From contig NZ_JAHFZG010000016.1 of NCBI RefSeq assembly GCF_018619475.1, positions 22,109-86,108 of the forward strand: a DNA stretch of 64,000 bases. The letters are read 5' to 3'. A program made the position numbers and the translations under genes. This document shows, piece by piece, positions 8,184-16,415 of the stretch; position 1 is the stretch's first letter, and every line of letters starts with the position of its first letter. The DNA is from Rhodomicrobium sp. Az07 (GTDB taxonomy: Bacteria > Pseudomonadota > Alphaproteobacteria > Rhizobiales > Rhodomicrobiaceae). The notes below the pieces were generated by a model, which saw nothing but the letters and a program-made list of their open reading frames with translations, ran no database searches and was not told the origin of the DNA.

Positions 8184-9962
8184 ATGATGCGAAAGCGAAA
8201 CGAACCGGGTCTAAAAGGGAAAGCTGCGCTTCTGGCACGCGTTCGCGAGCTGGAAAGTGAACTCGCGGAATGCCAGGAGACGCTGGAGGCAATCAGGTCC
8301 GGCGATTTCGACGCCGTCGTAGTCAAGGACCGAAGCGGCGATCACTTCGTCTACACGCTGGAGACGGCGGACCGCCCCTATCGGTATCTGATCGAGCAGA
8401 TCCAGGAGGGTGCCGTTACGCTTACGCCGGGCGGGACTGTGCTTTATTGCAATCGCCGCGTTTCGGATATGCTGGGCGTTTCTCAGGAGCGGATCATTGG
8501 TCACGAGCTGGCGCGCTTCGTCTTGCCCGCGGATGCCGCCGATTTTGGACGCCTTCTCGAAGAAGCAGAGCGCTCCGGTGCACGTGGTGAAATAGTCTTT
8601 TGTCGCTCCGACGGTAGCGAAGTCCCGGTAAATGTCTCGGCGAGCGTGCTGTTGGATGGTGACACGCCACTACTCTGCGGCGTGCTTACAGACCTGACGG
8701 AACAAAAGCAGCATCTTCGAATCGCGACGGATGCGTATTCCCGTCTTCTGGAAGAGGTCGCTGAACGCGAACGCGTCGAGGACGTGCTGCGGCAGGCTCA
8801 AAAGATGCAGGCAATAGGACAACTGACCGGCGGTATCGCCCACGATTTCAATAACATGTTGCAGGGCCTCTCCAGCAGTATCGAGCTTACGCGACGCCGA
8901 ATTGCTCAAGGCCGCGCAAAGGAAACCGAGCACTATCTTGACGCCGCGGACCAAAGCATAAAGCGCGCGGCCTCGCTGACCCATCGGCTGCTGGCTTTCT
9001 CGCGACAGCAGGCGCTCGATCCAAGAGCGGTTGACATGGACGCGCTTATCAGCAATGTCGCGCCCCTGATAAGGCAGACTCTCGGCCCCGAGATCGCGCT
9101 GGAATTGCGCCTCCAGGACGGTGATCGGCCTGTGCTCTGCGACTCAAATCAGTTTGAAAACGCTTTAATCAACCTCGCAATCAACGCGCGCGACGCGATG
9201 CTGCCCGCCGGGGGTACGTTGCTGATCGAAACCAGCCACGAAAAATTGACCGCGGACGATGTGCTCGGCTGGAGCGCGCAGCCAGGTGATTATGTCCGGA
9301 TCAAGGTGACCGACAGCGGAACGGGAATGCCGCCCGATGTTCGTGCGCGGGCGTTGGAGCCCTTTTTCACGACGAAGCCCGCCGGGCAGGGAACGGGTCT
9401 GGGTTTGAGTCAGGTCCATGGCTTCGTTGCGCAATCGAACGGAGTCTTGCTTTTGGAAAGCTCGCCTGGGCAGGGCACGTCCGTTCACATTTATCTCGCT
9501 CATGCGTTTCGTGCGACGCCTAGCAAGGATGTCGGCTCGGCCGCGCCCCGTTCGCCCATTGTGCGCGCCGGAAAAATTCTGGTCGTCGATGATGAACAGC
9601 GCGTGCGCCAGTTTGTGTCCGAAATGTTGAGAGAACTCGGTTGCGCGGTGGTCGAAGCTTGCGACGGCCAAACGGCCCTGAAAGCGTTACATGAGGTGGC
9701 TGGCGATCCGACTGCATATTTCGACGTCATGGTGGCTGACATCGGCCTGCCAGGTGGATTGAATGGACGCCAGGTAGCTGATGCCGCGCTGGAACTGCTG
9801 CCTGCTCTGCGAGTATTGCTGATAACCGGCTACGCGAAAGACGCGTTGGAGTCGAGGCCATTACCGCCCACCACGGAGATCCTGCACAAGCCCTTCCGGC
9901 TCGAAGTCTTGGCCGCGCGGATCAAGACGATGCTGCCGGATCACCCCGAAAAGACCTTGTAG
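8184..9962 (+). CDS. PAS-domain hybrid sensor histidine kinase (clock output candidate)
   Basis: The 592-residue kinase is soluble, with no membrane segment. Its domains in order are: an N-terminal coiled coil (about 15-40), a PAS domain (about 65-175, with VLYCNRRVSDMLGVS), a HisKA helix with phospho-acceptor His220 in GGIAHDFNNML, an HATPase domain (N box NALINLAINARDAM near 326-339, then DSGTGMP and GQGTGLGLSQV) and a C-terminal receiver domain (ILVVDDEQ near 465-472, phospho-acceptor Asp519 in VMVADIGLPGG, Lys in LHKPF). Its start abuts the stop of the second kaiB. In purple bacteria, kai loci are often followed by such a kinase (KaiR type), so it is the likely read-out of the Kai proteins. 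The partner regulator is not in the window. Confidence 0.9.
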   Translation: MMRKRNEPGLKGKAALLARVRELESELAECQETLEAIRSGDFDAVVVKDRSGDHFVYTLETADRPYRYLIEQIQEGAVTLTPGGTVLYCNRRVSDMLGVSQERIIGHELARFVLPADAADFGRLLEEAERSGARGEIVFCRSDGSEVPVNVSASVLLDGDTPLLCGVLTDLTEQKQHLRIATDAYSRLLEEVAERERVEDVLRQAQKMQAIGQLTGGIAHDFNNMLQGLSSSIELTRRRIAQGRAKETEHYLDAADQSIKRAASLTHRLLAFSRQQALDPRAVDMDALISNVAPLIRQTLGPEIALELRLQDGDRPVLCDSNQFENALINLAINARDAMLPAGGTLLIETSHEKLTADDVLGWSAQPGDYVRIKVTDSGTGMPPDVRARALEPFFTTKPAGQGTGLGLSQVHGFVAQSNGVLLLESSPGQGTSVHIYLAHAFRATPSKDVGSAAPRSPIVRAGKILVVDDEQRVRQFVSEMLRELGCAVVEACDGQTALKALHEVAGDPTAYFDVMVADIGLPGGLNGRQVADAALELLPALRVLLITGYAKDALESRPLPPTTEILHKPFRLEVLAARIKTMLPDHPEKTL

Positions 9963-10115
9963 GAATTCGAGAACTTCTCCAATCGCGGGCCTGAGGCTAT
10001 TCGGATGGATCGCCCCGCCATCGGCTCGGACTTCATCCGGTGGCGGCCGCTTTGACCTGCCCCCGGCAAATCGCTACAAAGCAAGGCTGACTGCGCAGCC
10101 AAGAGCCGAGCATCC

Positions 10116-11453
10116 ATGACCAAAGCCGTCAAAGTCCGCTTCGCGCCGAGCCCCACGGGTCGGCTTCACATCGGTAACATCCGCTCCGCCGTATTCAACT
10201 GGCTGTTCGCGCGAGCCGCGGGCGGCGTCTTCGTGCTGCGCTTCGACGACACGGATCTCGAACGCTCGAAGGAAGAATATGTCGACGGCATCCGCGAGGA
10301 TCTGCGATGGCTCGGGCTGACGTGGGACGAGGAATTTCGCCAGTCGGAGCGCTTTGCCTTCTACGCGGCGACGGCGGAAAAACTGAGGCAGGCCGGGCGG
10401 CTTTATCCGGCTTATGAGACGGCGGCGGAGCTTGAGCGGCGGCGCAAGCTGCAAATGGCGCGCGGCAAGCCGCCCGTCTACGACCGCGCGGCGCTGAAGC
10501 TCACCGACGCCGAGCGCGCCGACCTTGAGGCCGCCGGGCGCAAGCCGCACTGGCGCTTCAAGCTCGACCAGCGGCCGACCGCGTGGGACGACCTCATTCG
10601 CGGGCCGCAGGAAATCGACGCGGGCACCATCTCCGATCCCGTGCTGATCCGCGAGGACGGCACGCCGCTTTACACCTTCACGAGCGTCGCGGACGACGCC
10701 GACACGGGCGTCACGCACATCATTCGCGGCGAGGATCACGTCACCAACACGGCTGTTCAGATCCAGCTTTTCGAGGCGATGGGCGCTGCCGTGCCGCGTT
10801 TCGCGCATAACAATCTGCTCATCGGCGCGCAGGGCGAGGCGCTGTCGAAGCGGCTCGGCTCGCTCTCCATCGCGGGCTTGCGCGAGGACGGGTTCGAGCC
10901 GCTGGCGGTGATGACGCATGCGGCGCTGATCGGCACGTCGGAGGCGTTGCAGCCGCAGGAGAGCCTTGCGGCGCTGGCCGCGCTGTTCGGTTTCGCGAAG
11001 ATCTCGCGCGCGCCCGCCCGTTTCGATCCCGCCGAACTCGCGGGGCTCAACGCGAAGCTTCTGCACGCGACGCCGTATGAAGCAGTGGCGGAGCGGCTGG
11101 CGGCGCGCGGCATCGATGGCGGCGAGGCGTTTTGGCTCGCCGTGCGCGCGAACCTCGAAGTGTTCGCCGATGTCGATCTGTGGTGGCGCGTGGCGAAGGG
11201 CCCGGTCACGCCGGTGATCGAGGATGCGGCGCTGGTGGAGAAGGCGCTGACGCTGCTGCCGCCGGAGCCCTGGGATCAGACGACCTGGAAAAGCTGGACG
11301 GAAGCCGTGAAGCAAGAGACCGGTGCCAAGGGCCGCGCGCTGTTCCATCCGTTGCGGCTCGCCCTGACGGGGCTGGATCGCGGGCCGGAGATGAAGGACT
11401 TCTTGCCTCTCATCGGCAGGCGCGAAGCCGGCGTGCGACTGGGCCAAGGCTGA
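10116..11453 (+). CDS. gltX: Glutamyl-tRNA synthetase (GlxRS)
   Basis: This 445-residue class I aminoacyl-tRNA synthetase charges tRNA-Glu and, in many alphaproteobacteria, also tRNA-Gln. The HIGH motif reads HIGN (18-21) in [13 protein letters not shown], and the KMSKS motif reads ALSKR (242-246). [19 protein letters not shown] and the C-terminal anticodon-binding region are recognisable. Alphaproteobacteria commonly carry two gltX genes; this shorter sequence with ALSKR resembles the second copy type. An upstream gap of 153 bases separates it from the kinase gene, so it has its own promoter region. Confidence 0.93.
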   Translation: MTKAVKVRFAPSPTGRLHIGNIRSAVFNWLFARAAGGVFVLRFDDTDLERSKEEYVDGIREDLRWLGLTWDEEFRQSERFAFYAATAEKLRQAGRLYPAYETAAELERRRKLQMARGKPPVYDRAALKLTDAERADLEAAGRKPHWRFKLDQRPTAWDDLIRGPQEIDAGTISDPVLIREDGTPLYTFTSVADDADTGVTHIIRGEDHVTNTAVQIQLFEAMGAAVPRFAHNNLLIGAQGEALSKRLGSLSIAGLREDGFEPLAVMTHAALIGTSEALQPQESLAALAALFGFAKISRAPARFDPAELAGLNAKLLHATPYEAVAERLAARGIDGGEAFWLAVRANLEVFADVDLWWRVAKGPVTPVIEDAALVEKALTLLPPEPWDQTTWKSWTEAVKQETGAKGRALFHPLRLALTGLDRGPEMKDFLPLIGRREAGVRLGQG

Positions 11454-11580
11454 GGCTTTGCTTTGCGCCCTGTTTTCCTCTTCAAAAGGCCGGAATATTT
11501 CGTCCCGTAGGAAAACTTTCGAGCAAACTGCATGCGAGCGGTGTTTTCCTTATTCTTGCCGAACGTTGTATCGAGTGTGG

Positions 11581-12048
11581 GTGCTTTCCTTGACCGAACC
11601 TAACCAGTTAGCAGCTTTGCGGGAATTCTTCTCGGATATTGAAGATGATCTTCCGGAGATCGTCGCGCTCATGTACGAGCGTTTTTTCGAGGCGGTCCCC
11701 GAAGCGGCGACGCTGTTCAAAGGCAACTTTGCGGCACAGCAGATGCAGTTCACCTCGATGTTGCGCAGCACCATCGCCTTGACGCGCTCAAGCCAGCTCT
11801 GGCCCATCGATCCCGAGGCGGGGCGCGCCTCGCTTCCCGAGGTCGAATATCTCGGCTTGCGCCACGCTTGTGCGGGCGTTCAGCCCGAGCACTTCGCGGC
11901 CATGAAATGGGCTTTGGCGCGAACGCTGGCGGAAATGTATCCAAGGGATTTCGACCGGAACGTCGAGCATGCGCTGGGTTTCGTTTTCGACGTCGTGTCC
12001 ATGGCGACAAAAAGGGGCGGAGTTCCCCTCGTGCGAAAGGGGATATGA
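11581..12048 (+). CDS. Globin-family protein
   Basis: This is a single-domain globin of about 155 residues. The helical pattern fits (TEPNQLAALREFFSDIEDDLPEIVALMYERFFEAVPE as separate A and B helix elements). The proximal histidine is His95 in LRHACAGVQPEHF, matching the KHxxxGxxPEHY pattern of flavohaemoglobin-type globins. No reductase domain follows, so it would bind O2 or NO as a stand-alone haem protein. The start is uncertain: GTG 11581, GTG 11575 and TTG 11590 are all in frame and close to the first globin helix. Sequence further upstream in frame shows no homology. Confidence 0.8.
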   Translation: MLSLTEPNQLAALREFFSDIEDDLPEIVALMYERFFEAVPEAATLFKGNFAAQQMQFTSMLRSTIALTRSSQLWPIDPEAGRASLPEVEYLGLRHACAGVQPEHFAAMKWALARTLAEMYPRDFDRNVEHALGFVFDVVSMATKRGGVPLVRKGI

Positions 12049-12102
12049 GAGCGTCAGCATGGCTGGCACCGCTGACGCATTGAACTTCGGCTGAGGCGGC
12101 GC

Positions 12103-12360
12103 TCAATACCGAGGGGTGCTGCCAAGCGCTTCCCGCCTCTGTTGAGCGCGAGCCTTGAGACGAGCCTGCTGGCGTTTCTGCGTCGCCCGCTTGGCTGCCT
12201 GCGAGCGGTCGCGAACGGGATTGGCCCTGTTTTGCATCGCCCGCGAAAGCTGCCGTGAGCCTTGAGCTTTGTCGATGCCCTGACCCTTTTGAGCGGCGGC
12301 CAACCCGGACGCGGCGAGGAGGATGAACAGAGGAATTGCCGCGAAGACGATGATTTTCAT
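12103..12360 (-). CDS. Small secreted basic protein, 85 residues
   Basis: A signal peptide is clear (MKIIVFAAIPLFILLAASGLA, cleavage near AAAQ). The mature part is very rich in Gln, Arg, Ala and Lys (SQAAKRATQKRQQARLKARA). A purine-rich GGGAAG lies 3-8 bases before ATG 12360. It sits in tandem, on the same strand, downstream of a second small secreted basic protein. No family is recognised. It is probably a periplasmic or envelope protein of unknown role. Confidence 0.6.
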   Translation of the reverse strand: MKIIVFAAIPLFILLAASGLAAAQKGQGIDKAQGSRQLSRAMQNRANPVRDRSQAAKRATQKRQQARLKARAQQRREALGSTPRY

Positions 12361-12430
12361 GACTTCCCGCTTGATTGCAAATGAAGGGAGCTTCGGCAGG
12401 GATGGCCGCCGAAGCTCAATCGCTCTTGGA

Positions 12431-12673
12431 TCAGCGCCCGCCATACTGGCCGCTGCGCTGTTCGCTGGTGCGGGCCTTGGCGCGACGGTCGCCGGACTTG
12501 CCGTATTGGCCGGTCTTGTTCTTCTCCTTGCCCGCGTAGCTCTTGCCAGACTGCATGTCGCGCTTGTCTGATTGACTGAGTTGGCCCTGATTGCGGCTTG
12601 CCGCTTCCGCGTTGAACGAAGCCGCTGTGGCGAGAAGGAACACAGCAGCGACCGCAAGCGCTAACGTTTTCAT
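12431..12673 (-). CDS. Small secreted basic protein, 80 residues
   Basis: The N-terminus MKTLALAVAAVFLLATAASF, ending in AEA, is a typical Sec signal peptide. The mature protein is hydrophilic and rich in Gln, Gly, Lys, Ser and Arg, with repeated K-GQYGKSGDR-like segments (TGQYGKSGDRRAK and RSGQYGGR). A GAGG motif lies before ATG 12673. The downstream gene, 70 bases away, encodes a protein of the same type, so the two may form a unit. I do not recognise a family, and disorder is likely. Confidence 0.6.
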   Translation of the reverse strand: MKTLALAVAAVFLLATAASFNAEAASRNQGQLSQSDKRDMQSGKSYAGKEKNKTGQYGKSGDRRAKARTSEQRSGQYGGR

Positions 12674-12829
12674 GACATTGCCTCATCGTTGTTGGAACGT
12701 TTCAGGCAGGCTAGGCGAGCGCGGATTAACTGAAGGTTACCCGATGGAACTCCAGATTAAAAATAGAATAATGAACGTTACCTGAGAATTTCAATAATAG
12801 GAACACTGGTACTTCAGAGGACGGACTCC

Positions 12830-13072
12830 ATGTTCAAAATTGCGGTCATATCCCTGGCTTCGCTCCTTCTTGTGGACTCTCACGCAGAAGCGGCTGAAGA
12901 TCAGCTTGTTCATGTGGGCTTTTGCCTTCCGAAAACGGTTCGTTACTCTCAATGCATCGAGGGGCGGGTCAATGCATGCATTCGCATTCGGCGCATGAGT
13001 TGCAAAACGAAAACCTCCTGCACACCGAGTTCGGAGAGATGCACGAGAAAGCCCCGACTGCTATGGCGATGA
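12830..13072 (+). CDS. Small secreted cysteine-rich protein, 80 residues
   Basis: A predicted signal peptide (MFKIAVISLASLLLVDSHAEA) precedes a mature part with six cysteines spaced through about 45 residues (GFC, SQC, NAC, MSC, TSC, ERC), which suggests disulfide bonding in the periplasm. AGAGGACGGA precedes the ATG with good spacing. It is divergent from the two minus-strand small secreted genes. No family is recognised and the coding call rests on the signal peptide, cysteine pattern and ribosome binding site. Confidence 0.5.
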   Translation: MFKIAVISLASLLLVDSHAEAAEDQLVHVGFCLPKTVRYSQCIEGRVNACIRIRRMSCKTKTSCTPSSERCTRKPRLLWR

Positions 13073-13347
13073 CCCTCCGCGGCGGCGATAGCGGCCGAAA
13101 GCTATGGGCGGGAATGTATTAGGCGCGCCGCCCGCTAATCCTTGTGGGGCGCGGCAATGTGTAGGGCTCTCGCTCTACACGCCATGGACACATGACAAAA
13201 ATGTAATATACCGCCGGACGCCCCATTTCCGAAGCGCACCGCCGCTTTTATCTCGTAACGTCATGAAATCGCCGCACCACTACTGGCGCCTTGCGCGGAA
13301 AGAGCTATATCTTCAGCGACTCTTTGCAGAAGGACGCCGGATTGCCG

Positions 13348-14820
13348 ATGCATCAAGCTTCATCATATGGAACCCGCCCCTGTTCATCTCCATCTAGATC
13401 GGGCACACTGACCAAAATCAAACTCCTTGGTGCCCTGCTCATGGCTTTAGCGCTGTCTCCCCTCGATGCCGTCGCCGCCGCGAAAACGTCGACTCCCGCC
13501 CGCCTCGCCTATCACGGCACGCTCGATAACGGCCTCGAAATCGTGGTCGTCCCGGATCGCCGCGCGCCGGTGGTCACGCATATGGTGTGGTACAAGGTCG
13601 GCGCGGCGGACGAACCGCTCGGCAAGTCCGGCATCGCGCACTTCCTGGAACATCTCATGTTCAAGGGCACGGACAAGATCCCGGCGGGCGAATATTCGAA
13701 GATCGTGGCGCGCCTTGGCGGACAGGACAACGCCTTCACCGCGCAGGACATCACGGCCTACTTCCAGCGCGTCGCCAAGGAAAAGCTTCCGAAGGTGATG
13801 GAGATGGAAGCCGACCGCATGGCGAACCTCAAGCTCGCCGAGAACGATGTGCTTACCGAGCGCAAGGTCATCCTCGAAGAGCGTCGCAGCCGCGTCGACA
13901 ACGATCCGTCTTCGCTCCTTCAGGAGCAGATGGTGGCTGCGCTCTACACGGCGCATCCCTACCACACGCCCATTATCGGCTGGGAAACCGAGATGGAGGG
14001 CCTCACCCGCGAAGACGCGCTCGCCCACTACAAGAAGTGGTATGCGCCGAATAACGCGATCCTCGTGGTTACGGGCGATGTGGAGCCGGAAGAAGTTGTC
14101 AGGCTCGCGAAGGAAACCTATGGCAAGATCCCGGCGAACCCGGCTGTCGGCGCTTCGCGCCAGCGCCCGGCCGAGCCTGAGCCTGTTGCCGAGAAGCGCG
14201 TTCTTCTGCGCGACGGCCGCGTCGGCAAGGCCAAGTTCGAGCGCTATTACACCGCGCCGAGCTTCAACACCGCCACCGGACGAGAAGCCGAGGCGTTGCA
14301 GTTGCTCGCGCGCATTATCGGCGCGAGCCACACGAGCCGACTCTACGGCAAGCTCGTACGGGAGGAAAAAAAGGCATCCGCGGCAAGCGCCTGGTACAGC
14401 GGGCTTGCCCTCGATAATGGCCGCTTCGGCTTCTATGCGGTGGCCGCCGGCGACAACAAGCTTGAAGACATCGAGGCGTCGATCGATGACGTGATCGATG
14501 ACGTCGTTCGCAACGGCGTCACGGCGGAGGAGCTTGAACGCGCCAAGACGAGGGAAATCTCGAACCTCATCTATTCTTCAGACAGCCAGCAGAGCCTTGC
14601 GCACACCTATGGCTGGAGCCTCGCCACGGGCCGAACTGTCGACGACGTCGAGGCCCGCTCCGAGCGGCTGAAAGCGGTCAAGCGCGAGGACGTTCAGGCC
14701 GTCGCGTCGAAATACCTGAAGCGGAAGCGCTCCGTGACAGGTTATCTCATCCCCGAACCTTCACAGGTTGCGAAGGTCGATCCCCGTCCGGCTTCCGCTG
14801 GCGGCAGCACGTTGCATTGA
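13348..14820 (+). CDS. M16 zinc peptidase, catalytic subunit
   Basis: This M16B (pitrilysin-type) peptidase has the inverted zinc motif HFLEH (His98, Glu101, His102 with this start) in GIAHFLEHLMFKGT, and the downstream LTERKVILEERR helix that supplies the third zinc ligand. A hydrophobic segment (KIKLLGALLMALALSPLDAVAAA) indicates export to the periplasm. The start is uncertain: ATG 13348 gives 20 residues before that segment, and a later start near CTG 13411 would make a cleaner signal peptide. It lies 16 bases before a second M16 gene without the zinc motif. Such pairs form heterodimers with one catalytic and one R/Y-motif subunit, so the two probably act as one oligopeptidase. Confidence 0.9.
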   Translation: MHQASSYGTRPCSSPSRSGTLTKIKLLGALLMALALSPLDAVAAAKTSTPARLAYHGTLDNGLEIVVVPDRRAPVVTHMVWYKVGAADEPLGKSGIAHFLEHLMFKGTDKIPAGEYSKIVARLGGQDNAFTAQDITAYFQRVAKEKLPKVMEMEADRMANLKLAENDVLTERKVILEERRSRVDNDPSSLLQEQMVAALYTAHPYHTPIIGWETEMEGLTREDALAHYKKWYAPNNAILVVTGDVEPEEVVRLAKETYGKIPANPAVGASRQRPAEPEPVAEKRVLLRDGRVGKAKFERYYTAPSFNTATGREAEALQLLARIIGASHTSRLYGKLVREEKKASAASAWYSGLALDNGRFGFYAVAAGDNKLEDIEASIDDVIDDVVRNGVTAEELERAKTREISNLIYSSDSQQSLAHTYGWSLATGRTVDDVEARSERLKAVKREDVQAVASKYLKRKRSVTGYLIPEPSQVAKVDPRPASAGGSTLH

Positions 14821-14836
14821 GGAGCGGAAGACCCAC

Positions 14837-16192
14837 ATGAGATCCATGATTTCCGGCGGTCGACTGGTGATGTCGCTTGCCGCATCGGCCCTGTTTATTT
14901 CGCTCCTTTTTGGAGCCGTCCCGCCAGCGAGCGCCATGCAGATTCAAAAAGTCGTCAGCAAGAAGGGTATCGAGGCCTGGCTCGTGGAAGATCACAGCCG
15001 CCCCATACTCAGCCTCCAGTTTGCCTTCAAGGGCGGGTCGACGCAGGATCCGGACAGCAAATCCGGCGTGGCAACCTTCGTTTCCGGCATGCTCGATGAG
15101 GGATCCGGCAAGCTGGATTCCGAGAGCTTTCAGAGACGCCTCGAAGAGCTGGCCGCCAAGATGTCGTTCAGCGCGAATTACGACAACTTTTCCGGCTCGT
15201 TCCAGACGCTGACGCAAAACCGCGAGGAGGCGGTCCAGCTCCTGCGCGGGGCTGTGACCGATCCGCATTTCGACGCGGACGATGCTGACCGCATTCGCGA
15301 GCAGCTTCTCGCCAACCGGCGGCTGGAGGAAAAAGACCCCGACAAGATCAGTTCCATCGAGTGGTACAAGCTCGCGTTCGGCAGCCATCCCTATGGCCGT
15401 TCGTCCAACGGCACCGTGGAGAGCCTTCAGGCCATCACGACCGACGACCTGAAAGCGTATCGCCAGCGTATTTTCGCGCGCAATAATCTGAAAGTCGCCG
15501 CGGTCGGCGATATCGACGCCAAGCAACTCGGCGATCTGCTTGACAGCGTGTTCGGCGACCTGCCCGAAAAGGCGGACCTGAAGCCGGTGCCGGACGTAAC
15601 GCTCGCGAATGTTGCCAGGCAGCGGGTTGTGACGATGCCCAATCCCCAGTCTGTGGTGCAATTCGGCTTCCAGGGCCTGAAGCGCAAGGATCCGGACTTC
15701 ATCCCCGCGTTCATCCTCAATTACGTCGTCGGCGGCGGCGGCTTCTCGTCGAAGCTCATGCAGGAGGTGCGCGAGAAGCGCGGCCTCGCTTACGGCGTCT
15801 ACACCTATCTCTATCCGCTCGACCATGCGGGTATCTTCGCGGGCGGCGTCGCGACCCAAAACAAGAGCGTGGCGCAGTCTCTCGACCTGATCCGCGCGGA
15901 GCTTGAGCGCGTTTCGAAGGAGGGCCTGACCGAGACTGAGCTTCGGCAGGCGAAGGACTATCTCGTCGGCTCCTACGCGCTGCGCTTCGACACCAGCGCC
16001 AAGATCGCGGCGCAACTTCTCGCGATTCAACTCGACGACCTCGGCGCCGACTACATCGACCGCCGCAATGGCGAGATCGAAGCCGTGACCGTCGACGACG
16101 TGAAGCGCGTGGCGAAGCGTTTGCTCGAACCGAAGAACCTCATCGTGACGGTTGTCGGCGAGCCGGAGGGCCTGAAGGAAGTGGGGCTTTAA
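14837..16192 (+). CDS. M16-family peptidase-like subunit lacking the zinc site
   Basis: This 451-residue protein starts with a signal peptide (LVMSLAASALFISLLFGAVPPASA). It has two M16 domains, but the position of HxxEH reads SGVATFVSGMLDEG, without histidines or the catalytic glutamate. The C-terminal domain keeps the R/Y substrate-binding motif (EKRGLAYGVYTYL). This matches the non-catalytic partner of heterodimeric M16B enzymes. GGAGCGG lies 11-17 bases before ATG 14837. A Rho-independent terminator follows, so the two M16 genes form a bicistronic unit. Confidence 0.88.
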   Translation: MRSMISGGRLVMSLAASALFISLLFGAVPPASAMQIQKVVSKKGIEAWLVEDHSRPILSLQFAFKGGSTQDPDSKSGVATFVSGMLDEGSGKLDSESFQRRLEELAAKMSFSANYDNFSGSFQTLTQNREEAVQLLRGAVTDPHFDADDADRIREQLLANRRLEEKDPDKISSIEWYKLAFGSHPYGRSSNGTVESLQAITTDDLKAYRQRIFARNNLKVAAVGDIDAKQLGDLLDSVFGDLPEKADLKPVPDVTLANVARQRVVTMPNPQSVVQFGFQGLKRKDPDFIPAFILNYVVGGGGFSSKLMQEVREKRGLAYGVYTYLYPLDHAGIFAGGVATQNKSVAQSLDLIRAELERVSKEGLTETELRQAKDYLVGSYALRFDTSAKIAAQLLAIQLDDLGADYIDRRNGEIEAVTVDDVKRVAKRLLEPKNLIVTVVGEPEGLKEVGL

Positions 16193-16213
16193 GCTTCGCC
16201 CTTGTCAGAATCG

Positions 16214-16240
16214 AAGGCCGGGCCGTTGGTCCGGCCTTTT
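16214..16240 (+). terminator. Rho-independent terminator after the M16 pair
   Basis: The stem AAGGCCGGGCC / GGTCCGGCCTT with loop GTT is nearly perfect and is followed by TTCGTTT. It lies 22 bases after the stop of the second M16 gene. Confidence 0.8.
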
Positions 16241-16415
16241 CGTTTCAACCCGGACGATTCTTTCGACGCCCGTCGCGCAAATGACGGCGGCGCGGCAGCG
16301 ATCCCGTCGAAATACAAAGCTCTGAACAGCCCGCCGCCGGAAAAGATTGCATCGCGCGGCGTTCCTGTCCAAATCTCCGGGCATCCTTAACCAGCCGGAA
16401 GACGACGCCCCGCAC

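Noticed and set aside
13291..13347. Earlier start of the M16 peptidase gene
   Set aside because: Frame is open, but the residues precede the signal peptide by almost 40 positions and show no family similarity.
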